Positions 16,750 through 25,747 of a stretch of DNA of 64,000 bases are shown here, one piece after another; the stretch's first letter is position 1; every line of letters starts with the position of its first letter. The translations under genes and the position numbers were made by a program. Source of the DNA: Bacteroidales bacterium (GTDB taxonomy: Bacteria; Bacteroidota; Bacteroidia; Bacteroidales; UBA932); the NCBI GenBank assembly GCA_017550655.1, contig JAFZOK010000017.1, forward strand, positions 1 to 64,000. Direction: 5' to 3'. The notes below the pieces were generated by a model. It was given only the letters and a program-made list of their open reading frames with translations, had not been told where the DNA came from and did no database searches.

Positions 16750-18369
16750 ATGAAAAAAAATAGCCTGGGAAAACTTTGGATCCTGAGCCTGATATCGGGG
16801 CTCCTGCTCGCCATACCTTACATATACCCTCATTGCGGTCTTGTAAGCCTTGTAGCCTTCCTTCCGCTGCTAGCCGCGGAAAGGATAGCCACGGAAAACG
16901 GCATAAGGCATTTCGGGCTGTGCTATTACTCGGGATTCCTTCTCTGGAACATTGTCGCCACCTGGTGGATCTGGTACGCCACTCCGGCAGGATCTGTCGC
17001 GGCAATAATCTTGAATGCCCTGCAGATGGCCGTGATTTTCCGCCTTTTCAGGTTTCTCAGGCAAAGATTCTCAGGATTCTTCCCTTATCTGGCACTGGCA
17101 GCCTTCTGGTGCGCCTGGGAGCATCTATACCAGGGGTGGCAGATAACCTGGCCATGGCTTAACCTGGGCAACAGTTTTGCCCAGAGCATAAAGCACATCC
17201 AGTGGTACGAGGTGACAGGTTCCACAGCCGGATCGTTCTGGATTCTGCTTGCAAACGGCTTGATTTTCAAGACACTTCTTAATGTCGCCGAAAGGCGCAA
17301 GGCCGGATGGTGGGCTTTGGGTGCAACCCTTCTGATTGCGGTTCCAATTGTCCTTTCCCACATCAGATATGCCGAATACGGAAAGAAAATCGCGTCTTAT
17401 GACCCATCTTCCGCCAAAGAGGTTGTGATACTTCAGCCTAACATAGACCCATACCAGGACAAATTCGGTGGCAAAACCCAGAGGCAGCAGGATGAAATTC
17501 TTCTGGGGCTGGCAAAAGCCAACGTTACTGACTCCACATTCCTGGTTGTTGCCCCGGAAACATTCTTCAACCCATCCCGCACCGCCGGAAGCATCTTGGA
17601 AAACGCCCCTGCCGGATGTCCTACCCTGGACAGCATAAGGCTTTTTGCACGTTCTAGCAACGTGAATTTCATCTTCGGGGCTGTAACCCAACTCATTTAT
17701 CCTGAATCGGAGAGGCCTACCCGTTCCGCAAGGCCTATGGGTGGGTATTCCTGGTACGACCTGTTCAACACAGCCGTATTCGCCGGAAAAGACAGCACGC
17801 TGAGTTTCTATCACAAATCCAAGCTGGTGGTTATGGCTGAAACCGTTCCTTACATAGGCAATACCAGCGTTCTTGGCTTCTTGGGGCTTGACCTTGGGGG
17901 AGGATTCGGAAACTTCGGAATCCAGAGCTACAGGGGCCTTTTCATTACAGATGACGGCCATAAAATCGGAAGCGCAGTATGCTACGAATCAGTATTCCCT
18001 AATTTCTTCAGGGATTATATCAAGGATGAGGGAGCGGACCTGATGACGATAATTACCAACGACGGCTGGTGGAAAAACACCAGCGGCCATATCCAGCACC
18101 TGCACTACGCATCGCTGAGAGCAATTGAGACTAGAAGAGACATTGCCCGCAGCGCCAACACCGGAACCTCCGCAATCGTGAACAAGAGGGGAGACATTCT
18201 CCAGCCATCCCCTTGGTGGGAGGAATATGCCATAAGAGGCAGCGTCTATCCTAACACTGAGATTACTCCATTTGTAAAGTACGGAGATATTACAGGACTT
18301 GTATGCTGCTGGATTTCAGCGGCATTCTTCCTTATCGGCATATTCACGAGGCGAAGGAGGCTGTCTTAG
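16750..18369 (+). CDS. lnt: Apolipoprotein N-acyltransferase
   Basis: It adds the third acyl chain to the N-terminal cysteine of lipoproteins at the periplasmic face of the inner membrane. The 539-residue protein has N-terminal membrane segments followed by a nitrilase-like domain whose Glu-Lys-Cys triad is visible: E270 (VAPETFF), K356 (YHKSKLV) and C411 (SAVCYE). The ATG at 16750 is preferred over the GTG three bases earlier. Its stop overlaps the stop of the convergent HD gene by three bases. Confidence 0.95.
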   Translation: MKKNSLGKLWILSLISGLLLAIPYIYPHCGLVSLVAFLPLLAAERIATENGIRHFGLCYYSGFLLWNIVATWWIWYATPAGSVAAIILNALQMAVIFRLFRFLRQRFSGFFPYLALAAFWCAWEHLYQGWQITWPWLNLGNSFAQSIKHIQWYEVTGSTAGSFWILLANGLIFKTLLNVAERRKAGWWALGATLLIAVPIVLSHIRYAEYGKKIASYDPSSAKEVVILQPNIDPYQDKFGGKTQRQQDEILLGLAKANVTDSTFLVVAPETFFNPSRTAGSILENAPAGCPTLDSIRLFARSSNVNFIFGAVTQLIYPESERPTRSARPMGGYSWYDLFNTAVFAGKDSTLSFYHKSKLVVMAETVPYIGNTSVLGFLGLDLGGGFGNFGIQSYRGLFITDDGHKIGSAVCYESVFPNFFRDYIKDEGADLMTIITNDGWWKNTSGHIQHLHYASLRAIETRRDIARSANTGTSAIVNKRGDILQPSPWWEEYAIRGSVYPNTEITPFVKYGDITGLVCCWISAAFFLIGIFTRRRRLS

Positions 18370-20405
18370 GCCTTTATCTTCGGATAGGCTATCCTGGCGT
18401 GATATATTTCCTTGATCTGGCGTTTCATAACCGCCTTGATGGTATTCAAGTTACGGAACGTCACGTCTGAACGGATGAGCTGGTTTCCTGCAATTCTCTT
18501 GGCCACCACGCTGTCCACAAGAGCCGCGATGCTCTCTTCAGAATACTCTTTCAGGGAGCGGGAAGCAGCCTCAACCGCATCGGCGATCATAACCACAACT
18601 TCTTCCTTGGAAACAGGCAGGTTGCCCTTGTAGGTGAACATCGCCTTGTTCTGAGGGTCTCCTCCACCGTTGCAGTAAACGTTGTAGAAGAACTCGGTCA
18701 TGGAATGGCCGTGGTGAGAGAGTATGAAATCCTGCACCAGTTTCGGCAGCCTGTTCTTCTCGGCAAGGGTGATTCCGTCTTCCACATGCTTGATTATCAG
18801 CTGTGCGCTTTCCATCGGAGTAAGGTCCTTGTGCAAATCCACGCCAGGGGTAGCATTCTCGATGAAGGCCTGCGGATTGCTCATCTTTCCGATATCGTGA
18901 TAAAGTGCACCAGCCCTGGCGATTCTTGGGTTTCCTCCGATTGCCACCACAGCCCTTTCGGCCAGATTAGCCACCTGGAGCGAATGCTGGAATGTTCCCG
19001 GAGCCTTGGCGGACAGTTCCTCCAGAAGAGCGTTTTCCGTATCCGACAGGTCCTTCAGGGTGGAAATGGAAACCATATAGAACACCTTCTCCATAAGGAA
19101 GACAAACGGATAGATGATCACCACCAATATGCTTGCTATGAAGAGGTAAAGATATATCTTGCTCTCCAGCGGGAAGATAGTTCCGTCCGCTATAAGCTTA
19201 AATCCTATATGGACAATTACACAGACAATGAATATGTAGATGGTGTTTATGAACTGCAGCCATCCCCTCTCGTAAAGGGAGAATGAAACAAAGGCAATGC
19301 ATCCTGCCGCCGCGGCTATTGTAAACAGTTCCACGCCGTTTTCGGAAATCAGAAGCAGCGGCATCATAGCCACAAGATAAACCGGAAGCACCACCCTGTT
19401 GTACAGGAATGCGCTAAGATACAGCACAATAACAGCAAACGGTACCAGATAGAGGAACTCCGGGGCAATCTTCCTGACCAGCATTATCACCACAAAGTTC
19501 AGGCAAAGGATGAAAATCACGAAGTTGAACTCGTTCTGGTGCCTTAAGACATCCGGGTCGGAAAAATAAACCGCCACATAAACCATAATCAGAAGTATGA
19601 TTATGATGAGGGCGTGCCCAAGATGCAGCAGAAGCAGATTCCCGGAATAGCCCACGCTCTTCAGATATTCCGCTTTGAAGGAATCCAGTATCTCGGCGAT
19701 TTCTGCGGTAACGGTCTCCCCTTCAGTCACTATATGCTCTCCGGCATAAACCATTCCCTTGGTCGGCGATATATAGTCTGCCGCCTTGTGGTGCAACTCT
19801 TCAGTTGTGTTCTGGTCGAAGGCCAGGTTTGGAACCAGCAGAGTGGCGATATCCAGCGCATCCATCAGGGAATCCGGATTGATGTGAGGCAGTGCGTATT
19901 TAAGGTCCGAACGGACTAGTTTAAGGGCCTTTGACGGAGTGTAGAGGTCTTTCTCTATTTCAGGCAGGGCGTTCCTGCCTCTCTGTATGAAAACGGTCTT
20001 GTCCGTAAGGGTTCTTTCCGGCAGCACTCCCATATTGTAAACCTTTACCAAAGACTCGGTTACGGCATCCCTTATTGCGGCGGGCACGCTGTCCGAGAGG
20101 CATTTGCCGGAAAAATCGGTGAGCACCTGGCTTTTTACTCCATCATCCGAGCGGAAGTACTGGATCATTGATTCGGCAGCACGGTTCCTTTCCTCGGCAA
20201 GTTCCTGCTGGGTTTTAAGCAGAGGGAAGTCTATAGGAGATATCAGAGTCTCGTAAAGCCACGGAGAGCCTTTCTTGTACTGGTACCTGAACTTTCCGTC
20301 AACCGGATAGAATATCATCATCACGACCAGGGCTATGCCCAGGACCAGAAAGTTGCTCCTTTTCCCGAACACTCGCCTGAGCTTATAGAAATCGACCCTT
20401 TCCAT
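18366..20405 (-). CDS. 7TM-HD membrane phosphohydrolase (PgpH-like)
   Basis: This 679-residue protein has one N-terminal transmembrane segment, an extracytoplasmic domain (about 40-250), a block of seven hydrophobic segments (about 260-440), and a cytoplasmic HD domain with HSLQVANLAERA and the metal-binding H503-D504 (YHDIGKM). The layout matches the 7TMR-HDED/HD proteins typified by Listeria PgpH, which hydrolyses c-di-AMP; that substrate is inferred from the family. The gene is divergent from the endonuclease gene at 20447, with only 41 bases between start codons. Confidence 0.87.
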   Translation of the reverse strand: MERVDFYKLRRVFGKRSNFLVLGIALVVMMIFYPVDGKFRYQYKKGSPWLYETLISPIDFPLLKTQQELAEERNRAAESMIQYFRSDDGVKSQVLTDFSGKCLSDSVPAAIRDAVTESLVKVYNMGVLPERTLTDKTVFIQRGRNALPEIEKDLYTPSKALKLVRSDLKYALPHINPDSLMDALDIATLLVPNLAFDQNTTEELHHKAADYISPTKGMVYAGEHIVTEGETVTAEIAEILDSFKAEYLKSVGYSGNLLLLHLGHALIIIILLIMVYVAVYFSDPDVLRHQNEFNFVIFILCLNFVVIMLVRKIAPEFLYLVPFAVIVLYLSAFLYNRVVLPVYLVAMMPLLLISENGVELFTIAAAAGCIAFVSFSLYERGWLQFINTIYIFIVCVIVHIGFKLIADGTIFPLESKIYLYLFIASILVVIIYPFVFLMEKVFYMVSISTLKDLSDTENALLEELSAKAPGTFQHSLQVANLAERAVVAIGGNPRIARAGALYHDIGKMSNPQAFIENATPGVDLHKDLTPMESAQLIIKHVEDGITLAEKNRLPKLVQDFILSHHGHSMTEFFYNVYCNGGGDPQNKAMFTYKGNLPVSKEEVVVMIADAVEAASRSLKEYSEESIAALVDSVVAKRIAGNQLIRSDVTFRNLNTIKAVMKRQIKEIYHARIAYPKIKA

Positions 20406-20421
20406 ATTCAGTCATTTTCTG

Positions 20422-20438
20422 CAAAATTATTAATTTTG
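20422..20438. promoter_or_regulatory. Back-to-back -7 boxes forming one palindrome
   Basis: CAAAATTA (20422-20429), one T, and TAATTTTG (20431-20438) are exact mirror images. Each is a consensus TAnnTTTG -7 box, one pointing to the HD gene and one to the endonuclease gene. The matching -33 boxes would lie in the opposite coding regions and are poor, so a regulator that decides direction is possible. Confidence 0.6.
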
Positions 20439-20446
20439 TATAAGTT

Positions 20447-21313
20447 ATGAAACGAGCTACCCTATTTTCATTGCTGGCGACCCTGCTGCCTCTGGTCCTG
20501 GCATCCTACACTCCTTTCCGGGGAACGGTTCTGGAAAGGTCTTCCAAACTGGAAAACTGGTGGAATGATGCCTGCCGGCACAAGTACTACAATGTAGATT
20601 TCAACAAGTTCAAGTTCCTGGACCTGAGCCGCGTGATCTCCAGCAGAGACACTTCCGCCATCCGCAAGGCCGGCGGTCTGCTTTCCCGCCTTCCCGCCAG
20701 GGCCCGTAGCAGGAGATGGGTTGCGGCCTTCGACAACAGAGGGCAGTTCTGCGGCCTTGTAAGCGAAGATATGATTGTCGCCGATGCAGGAACAAAGACC
20801 AAGAAAGGGAAAGAAGTTTATATGAACATGCTCCTTAACACCGTGCATCTTCCTTCCGCTCTCTATCTGGTTGACAATATCAGCTATTATACTGACAAAC
20901 AGGGAAGAATAAAGCGTGTTTACTGCCCGGACCTTAAACTGAAATCCAGGGGAAGAAACCTGAATTCCCAGAAATACTCCGTAAAGTTCAAGGACGGGGT
21001 AGAAGGAGACAATTGCGGACACCTCATTCCACAGGCTCTTGACGGCCCTACGGAGCAGATAAACTATGTACCCCAGAGAAGAGACCTAAACTCCGGAAAA
21101 ATACTCGAACTGGAAAAGAAAGCCATAAGTGCCAAGAAACAAGGCCATAAGGTCTCATACGAAATCCGGATTCTCTATCACGGAGACGAAAAGAGGCCGT
21201 ACGGATTCGAAAACAACGTGAAGGTCTATGACCAGAACGGCAAGCTCCTGAAAAACTACACCGGAATGTTTGACAACTCGCCTAAAAATGGCGGCAAAAA
21301 CCGATATAACTGA
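20447..21313 (+). CDS. Secreted DNA/RNA non-specific endonuclease (NS_2 type)
   Basis: This 288-residue protein has a signal peptide (hydrophobic core about 6-20). Its catalytic segment NCGHLIPQALDGPTEQIN near 190-210 corresponds to the DRGH-type motif of the beta-beta-alpha-metal endonucleases in Pfam Endonuclea_NS_2, a domain also used as the toxin module of polymorphic toxins. A single-domain secreted form could serve nutrient scavenging or competition. The next ORF begins inside its stop codon (TGATG), a coupling often seen with an inhibitor or immunity partner. Confidence 0.8.
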   Translation: MKRATLFSLLATLLPLVLASYTPFRGTVLERSSKLENWWNDACRHKYYNVDFNKFKFLDLSRVISSRDTSAIRKAGGLLSRLPARARSRRWVAAFDNRGQFCGLVSEDMIVADAGTKTKKGKEVYMNMLLNTVHLPSALYLVDNISYYTDKQGRIKRVYCPDLKLKSRGRNLNSQKYSVKFKDGVEGDNCGHLIPQALDGPTEQINYVPQRRDLNSGKILELEKKAISAKKQGHKVSYEIRILYHGDEKRPYGFENNVKVYDQNGKLLKNYTGMFDNSPKNGGKNRYN

Positions 21314-21639
21314 TGACAAGTATTCATCCCCTCCCACCCTATCTCAACCACATCGCCGAGTATGCGGTAAACAATATGGAAAGAAACGGATTCAGTCCAT
21401 CCGACTGCCTTTCCACATCGTTGAAGATAAGGATATTAGAACGACAGGTTATTTTCACTCAGAGGGTGACAAAGCCAAAGGAGAAGTCAGACATAGACTG
21501 CTGGGACATTTTCTCCCTGTCAAAAGCAATACTGGACGATCCGCTGCGCAAGTTCAGCAAACTGAAGGTGACAGTTTCTTTCCAGAAAGGAAAAATCAGC
21601 ACTGTTGACTACAGAATCTATCAAGAAAATCAAGAATAA
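21313..21639 (+). CDS. Small protein coupled to the NS_2 endonuclease; possible inhibitor
   Basis: This 108-residue protein has no signal peptide or membrane segment and no domain I recognise. It shares one base with the endonuclease stop and ends one base before the GH89 start, so all three are one transcript. The C-terminal half (RKFSKLKVTVSFQKGKIST) looks beta-rich. Size, cytoplasmic location and coupling to a nuclease fit an immunity or inhibitor protein, but nothing in the sequence proves it. Confidence 0.6.
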   Translation: MTSIHPLPPYLNHIAEYAVNNMERNGFSPSDCLSTSLKIRILERQVIFTQRVTKPKEKSDIDCWDIFSLSKAILDDPLRKFSKLKVTVSFQKGKISTVDYRIYQENQE

Positions 21640-21640
21640 A

Positions 21641-23872
21641 ATGAAAAGATATATAGCCGCAGCCATCATTGCCGCTGCTCTTTTGATTTCATGCACCGAG
21701 AACAAACCGTCAGACTGGAAAGACGGAAAAGAGAAAGCCGTCTCCGCCCTTATAGAAAGGGTAACCCCCGGCTATTCATCTTCCTTTACGCTGAAAATCA
21801 ATGCTGAAGAAGGTCCTCAGCGATATGCATACGACACTCGTGACGGGAAGATTCTGCTTGAGGGGAACACCACTATCTCCCTCTGCGTGGCCTACTACCA
21901 GTACCTGAGGAAATGGTGCAACGTCAACCTCTCCTATTGCGGAAACCATATCGAGTTGCCCGCCACCTTGCCGCTTCCGGCAAGGACAGAAGGAGAAATA
22001 AACGGAGAGTTCCGCTCGTTCTTCAACTATTGCTCCTTCAGTTACACGGCCGCCTGGTGGGACTGGGAAGACTGGCAGTGGACAATAGACTTCCTGGCAA
22101 TGAACGGCGTGAACATGCCGCTCCAGGTTACGGGCCTTGAGGGGGTGTGGTACAATGCCTTGCTGAGATGCGGCTACTCGGATCTTCAGGCCAGGCAGTA
22201 CCTGTGCGGCCCGGCATACTTCGCCTGGCAGTGGATGGGAAACATAGAGAGCTTTGCTGGCCCGCTTCCAAAATCCTGGATAGACAGCCACATAGAACTC
22301 GGCAAGAAGGTGACGCAAAGAGAGATAGAACTCGGAATGCACCCTATCCAGCAAGGCTTTGCAGGCAATGTTCCGGCCGCCTTCAAGGATCTTTACCCTA
22401 ACGCTACAATCGTGGCCAAGGAAGACTGGTGCGGATTCCCTCCGGTTTATCAGCTGGACCCGACAGATTCCCTGTTCCTGGACTTCGGAAAGATTTTCTT
22501 CGAAGAGGAAGCCAAGCTCTACGGCCTCCACGGCTTCTATGCAGCAGACCCGTTCCACGAGAGTTCTCCTGTTTCCACGGACAGCGTCTATCTTGCCGAT
22601 GTAGCCCATTCTATCATGAAACTCAACAAGATAGCGGATCCCAACTTCAAATACTGGATAATGCAGGGCTGGACTCCTACCAAGGGTATTGTAACCGCCA
22701 TACCAAAAGACTCTCTGATAATCCTTGACCTTGCAGACCCTGACTACACCCCGAGAAAAGACGGGCAGGAAAGGTTCTGGGGCTACAGCTACCTTGCCGG
22801 AAACCTCCACAACTTCGGAGGCAGGATCAAGCTCCACGGAGATGTCAAGGCTCTGGCGGAAAACCAGTACCTCAAGGCAAGAGAAGCCGGGGAAAAGGCA
22901 ATAGGAACCGGAGTGTTCATGGAAGGAATATGCCAGAACCCTCTCTATTACGACCTGGCTCTCCAAATGCCGCTAAAGCAGGAAAAGGCAGAACTGCAAG
23001 CTTGGGAAGAAGACTACAGCGCAGGCAGATACGGCTATGTCTCAGACTATACGACAAGCGCACTGGAACTACTTGTCAGAACTGCATATAAGAGAGGAAC
23101 GGACGGCACCGAGAGAAGTTCCGCAGTAGCAGCCAGACCTGCTCTGCACGTAAAGAAATCCGGCCCTAGCGGAGCGTTCAGCTTCCCGTACGACAATGAC
23201 TCTCTGCTGATTGTAATGGACATACTTTCAGGCCTTCCAGACGCTACAGACGGCATAAGGTTCGACATCGTGGATGTCCAGAGGCAGTATATGAGCAACC
23301 TCGCCTACAAGATCCTTGGAAAGGTGGAAGAGGCTTTCAACACTGGCAACATCGCCGAGTATGACAAATACACCTCAATGTTCCACAATCTTCTGTCAGA
23401 CCTTGATACACTTGTAGGAACACGCCGCGAATACAGTTTTGAGAACCAGATGGAAAAGGCCCTCAAATGGGCCACAACCCCTGAAGAGGCAGCTCTTTAC
23501 GACTACAACCAGTCTCTGCTCGTAACACAGTGGGGGCCGGACAAGGAAAGCGGAACCAACTATCTGTTCGATTATTCCTGGAGAGAGTGGAGCGGCCTGA
23601 TCAGGGACTATTATCTTCCGCGATGGAAGAAATTCCACGCGATGCTGAGGGAAAAACTCCTTGACGGAAGCTGGAAAGACTACAAGGCCTACGAGGAGGC
23701 TCTGCCAAGGACATCCGGAAGGGAAGCCATAGAAGCAGATGCCTTCTACTCTGAACTCAGGCAATGGGAATGGAACTGGATAACCACCCCAAAGCAATAT
23801 AAACCAAAAGAATACGGGAACGAATACAATACCGCCATCCGCATGTTCGAAAAGTGGAAGGAAGCCCTTTAG
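21641..23872 (+). CDS. GH89 alpha-N-acetylglucosaminidase lipoprotein
   Basis: This 743-residue protein resembles NAGLU-type GH89 enzymes, which remove terminal alpha-linked GlcNAc from host glycans. Family segments include WWDWEDWQWTIDFLAMNG, GVNMPLQVTGLEGVWYN and YSWREWSGLIRDYY. The start at 21641 gives a type II signal peptide with lipobox LISC (C18), so it is a lipoprotein, probably on the periplasmic side of or exposed on the outer membrane. A longer in-frame start (21605) overlaps the preceding gene and lacks a proper signal peptide. Glycan foraging in a gut or oral host is likely. Confidence 0.92.
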   Translation: MKRYIAAAIIAAALLISCTENKPSDWKDGKEKAVSALIERVTPGYSSSFTLKINAEEGPQRYAYDTRDGKILLEGNTTISLCVAYYQYLRKWCNVNLSYCGNHIELPATLPLPARTEGEINGEFRSFFNYCSFSYTAAWWDWEDWQWTIDFLAMNGVNMPLQVTGLEGVWYNALLRCGYSDLQARQYLCGPAYFAWQWMGNIESFAGPLPKSWIDSHIELGKKVTQREIELGMHPIQQGFAGNVPAAFKDLYPNATIVAKEDWCGFPPVYQLDPTDSLFLDFGKIFFEEEAKLYGLHGFYAADPFHESSPVSTDSVYLADVAHSIMKLNKIADPNFKYWIMQGWTPTKGIVTAIPKDSLIILDLADPDYTPRKDGQERFWGYSYLAGNLHNFGGRIKLHGDVKALAENQYLKAREAGEKAIGTGVFMEGICQNPLYYDLALQMPLKQEKAELQAWEEDYSAGRYGYVSDYTTSALELLVRTAYKRGTDGTERSSAVAARPALHVKKSGPSGAFSFPYDNDSLLIVMDILSGLPDATDGIRFDIVDVQRQYMSNLAYKILGKVEEAFNTGNIAEYDKYTSMFHNLLSDLDTLVGTRREYSFENQMEKALKWATTPEEAALYDYNQSLLVTQWGPDKESGTNYLFDYSWREWSGLIRDYYLPRWKKFHAMLREKLLDGSWKDYKAYEEALPRTSGREAIEADAFYSELRQWEWNWITTPKQYKPKEYGNEYNTAIRMFEKWKEAL

Positions 23873-24990
23873 TTATTCCTGACAATTATACAGGACGGCT
23901 CCAGGTCTGGAAACATTATCATTTTTCCGGTATTGGACAGATAGCCGGAGGACTTGTCTATGCGGAATATCTGCACCGCCTTGTACTTCTGGCAGCACAC
24001 GAACATAAAGTCTCCGTCCGGCGATATGGCAAAGCTCCTCGGCCACTGGAGCGTAACCTGATATGCAATCCTGGTAAGAGTGCCGTCTTCTGCGGTTTTG
24101 AAAATGGCTATACCGTCCTTGCCTCTGCGGTTTGAAGCATAAAGGAACTTTCCGTCCGGGGAAAGATGAATGTCTGCGCTTGCCCCAGCCTTCTTCTTGT
24201 CTGAAACCGCCTCCTGAATCTGGTTAAGGATTATGTTACCGTCTGTCTCCTTAACGGAATAGACTAGTATCGTCCCGCTGCTCTCGCACAGCAGATACAT
24301 ATACTTGCCGTTTTTGGAAAGTTCAATATGTCTTGGTCCGTAACCTTTTGGCACGGAGATAAATGCAGAATCGCACTGCCTAAGCCTAAGCCCGTTTTCA
24401 GTCTCGGCGATGCGGAAAGAATAAACCCTGTCGCAACCCTTGTCGGTGACAAGAAGATAATTGCCTCCGGTCTGGGGCGCTGTAAAAACCTTTACCATGT
24501 GAAGTCTGGAAACTCCGCCCACGGAAGGGAAGTTCACTATCTGGGATGGCGGCATAATCTTCCCCGCGGTATCCAGAGGATATACCCCTATACTCCCCTT
24601 CCCATAGCCTGCGGTAAGGAGATGATTGTCGAAATATGTAAGATAACAGGCATCCGCACCGCCGTCTTTCACCTCTCCCAGGCTCTGGTCCAGAGAATTG
24701 TCCATATAGCCCCATACACCGGAACGGGCGCCGCTCTCGCTCACACCGTACACTCTCTTTGGAGAATTGACCGCAAGAAGCCAAGACGGGTTCTTTGCCT
24801 TGAAATCCTGGCTTATACTGTATTCCATATTCTTGGCGTTGAACACGCACTTTACGGCGGCTTTACCGTAACCGCCTATGTACAAGGCATAATGTCCTTC
24901 TTTATTCATGTTTCTGCGGGTAACAAAGACAATAACAGCCGCTGCTGCAACCGCAGCGCATAGCAAAGCTATCAGCCACCTTGTTTTCAT
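23869..24990 (-). CDS. Membrane-anchored lactonase-family beta-propeller
   Basis: This 373-residue protein has one N-terminal transmembrane segment (about 4-24) followed by WD/YVTN-like beta-propeller repeats characteristic of the 6-phosphogluconolactonase (Pgl/YbhE) lactonase family, for example GPRHIELSKNGKYMYLL and DIHLSPDGKFLYASNR. The membrane anchor means it faces the periplasm, so a role in cytosolic pentose phosphate metabolism is unlikely. It overlaps the DUF2461 gene by ATGA and converges on the GH89 gene with a 4-base overlap. Confidence 0.8.
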   Translation of the reverse strand: MKTRWLIALLCAAVAAAAVIVFVTRRNMNKEGHYALYIGGYGKAAVKCVFNAKNMEYSISQDFKAKNPSWLLAVNSPKRVYGVSESGARSGVWGYMDNSLDQSLGEVKDGGADACYLTYFDNHLLTAGYGKGSIGVYPLDTAGKIMPPSQIVNFPSVGGVSRLHMVKVFTAPQTGGNYLLVTDKGCDRVYSFRIAETENGLRLRQCDSAFISVPKGYGPRHIELSKNGKYMYLLCESSGTILVYSVKETDGNIILNQIQEAVSDKKKAGASADIHLSPDGKFLYASNRRGKDGIAIFKTAEDGTLTRIAYQVTLQWPRSFAISPDGDFMFVCCQKYKAVQIFRIDKSSGYLSNTGKMIMFPDLEPSCIIVRNN

Positions 24991-25682
24991 AGATTGCCCT
25001 CCAAAGCATAGTCAACGCAGCGGTTAAGGATTAAGGAAAAATCCTTGCATCTTTTTAGCCGTGCAGCCACCCTCTTGGCAAGGTTCGGGGCAAACAGGAA
25101 TTTCTCGTCCATCATCATCGTCAGACTCACGTCCTTAAGCTTGAGAAGCTCCTTCCACTCTTCCTTCTCCACATTTTCAAAACCGGCAGGCAGCTTTCTG
25201 GAACTGCTCGACCAGCCCATATCAAAACCCTTTGCCCTGGCCACTGCCTCAAGGAAAGGATCCCCGTTAACCGAGATCTCATCCCTGAAGCTTGCAATAA
25301 TCTTTGGATCAGGCTGGTAAAGACCGGCAAAAAGCATATTGCCGCCTATGTACTCCCGTTTCTGCGGAGGCTCCAGATGAAAATAATAACCGCAGTACGG
25401 AGACTTCTTTCCGCCAGGCACAACGAAGGCCCCCATGTGAGTCTTGTAAGGGCTCTTATCGCGGGAAAAACGGAGATCCCTGTAAATCCTGTATGTACTT
25501 TGCTTTACGGTTGGCTTTGAGGCGGAAACATACTCGTCCCACTTTGCCACTTCCTCTATAAGTTCCGCTGTAAAATCTTCAAAAATCTCCTTTGCCTCAA
25601 GATACCGTGCCTTATGGACATCGAACCAGGCCTTGTTGTTGTTTCTGGAAAGGGCCGCCAGAAAATCATAAACTCGCTTCAT
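24987..25682 (-). CDS. DUF2461 (TIGR02453) family protein
   Basis: This 231-residue protein is of the widespread DUF2461 family, recognisable from FLAALSRNNNKAWFDVHKARY at the N-terminus, YRIYRDLRFSRDKSPYKTHMG and GYYFHLEP. Its biochemical role is not known to me. The start at 25682 is chosen because the family begins at this point; upstream in-frame extension is hydrophobic, lies in the promoter region and looks artefactual. It is cotranscribed with the lactonase-like gene. Confidence 0.85.
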   Translation of the reverse strand: MKRVYDFLAALSRNNNKAWFDVHKARYLEAKEIFEDFTAELIEEVAKWDEYVSASKPTVKQSTYRIYRDLRFSRDKSPYKTHMGAFVVPGGKKSPYCGYYFHLEPPQKREYIGGNMLFAGLYQPDPKIIASFRDEISVNGDPFLEAVARAKGFDMGWSSSSRKLPAGFENVEKEEWKELLKLKDVSLTMMMDEKFLFAPNLAKRVAARLKRCKDFSLILNRCVDYALEGNL

Positions 25683-25702
25683 AGCATAATATTTGCTTAG
25701 GA

Positions 25703-25727
25703 CAAAGATAGCAAAAGAGTATTTTTG
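25703..25727. promoter_or_regulatory. Divergent -7 boxes, DUF2461 and AsmA-like genes
   Basis: CAAAGATA at 25703-25710 is TATCTTTG on minus, facing the DUF2461 gene (ATG 25682). TATTTTTG at 25720-25727 faces the AsmA-like gene (ATG 25748). Both match TAnnTTTG; -33 elements at the right spacing are not clear. Confidence 0.5.
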
Positions 25728-25747
25728 CAGAAGGAAAAACATTCTAT

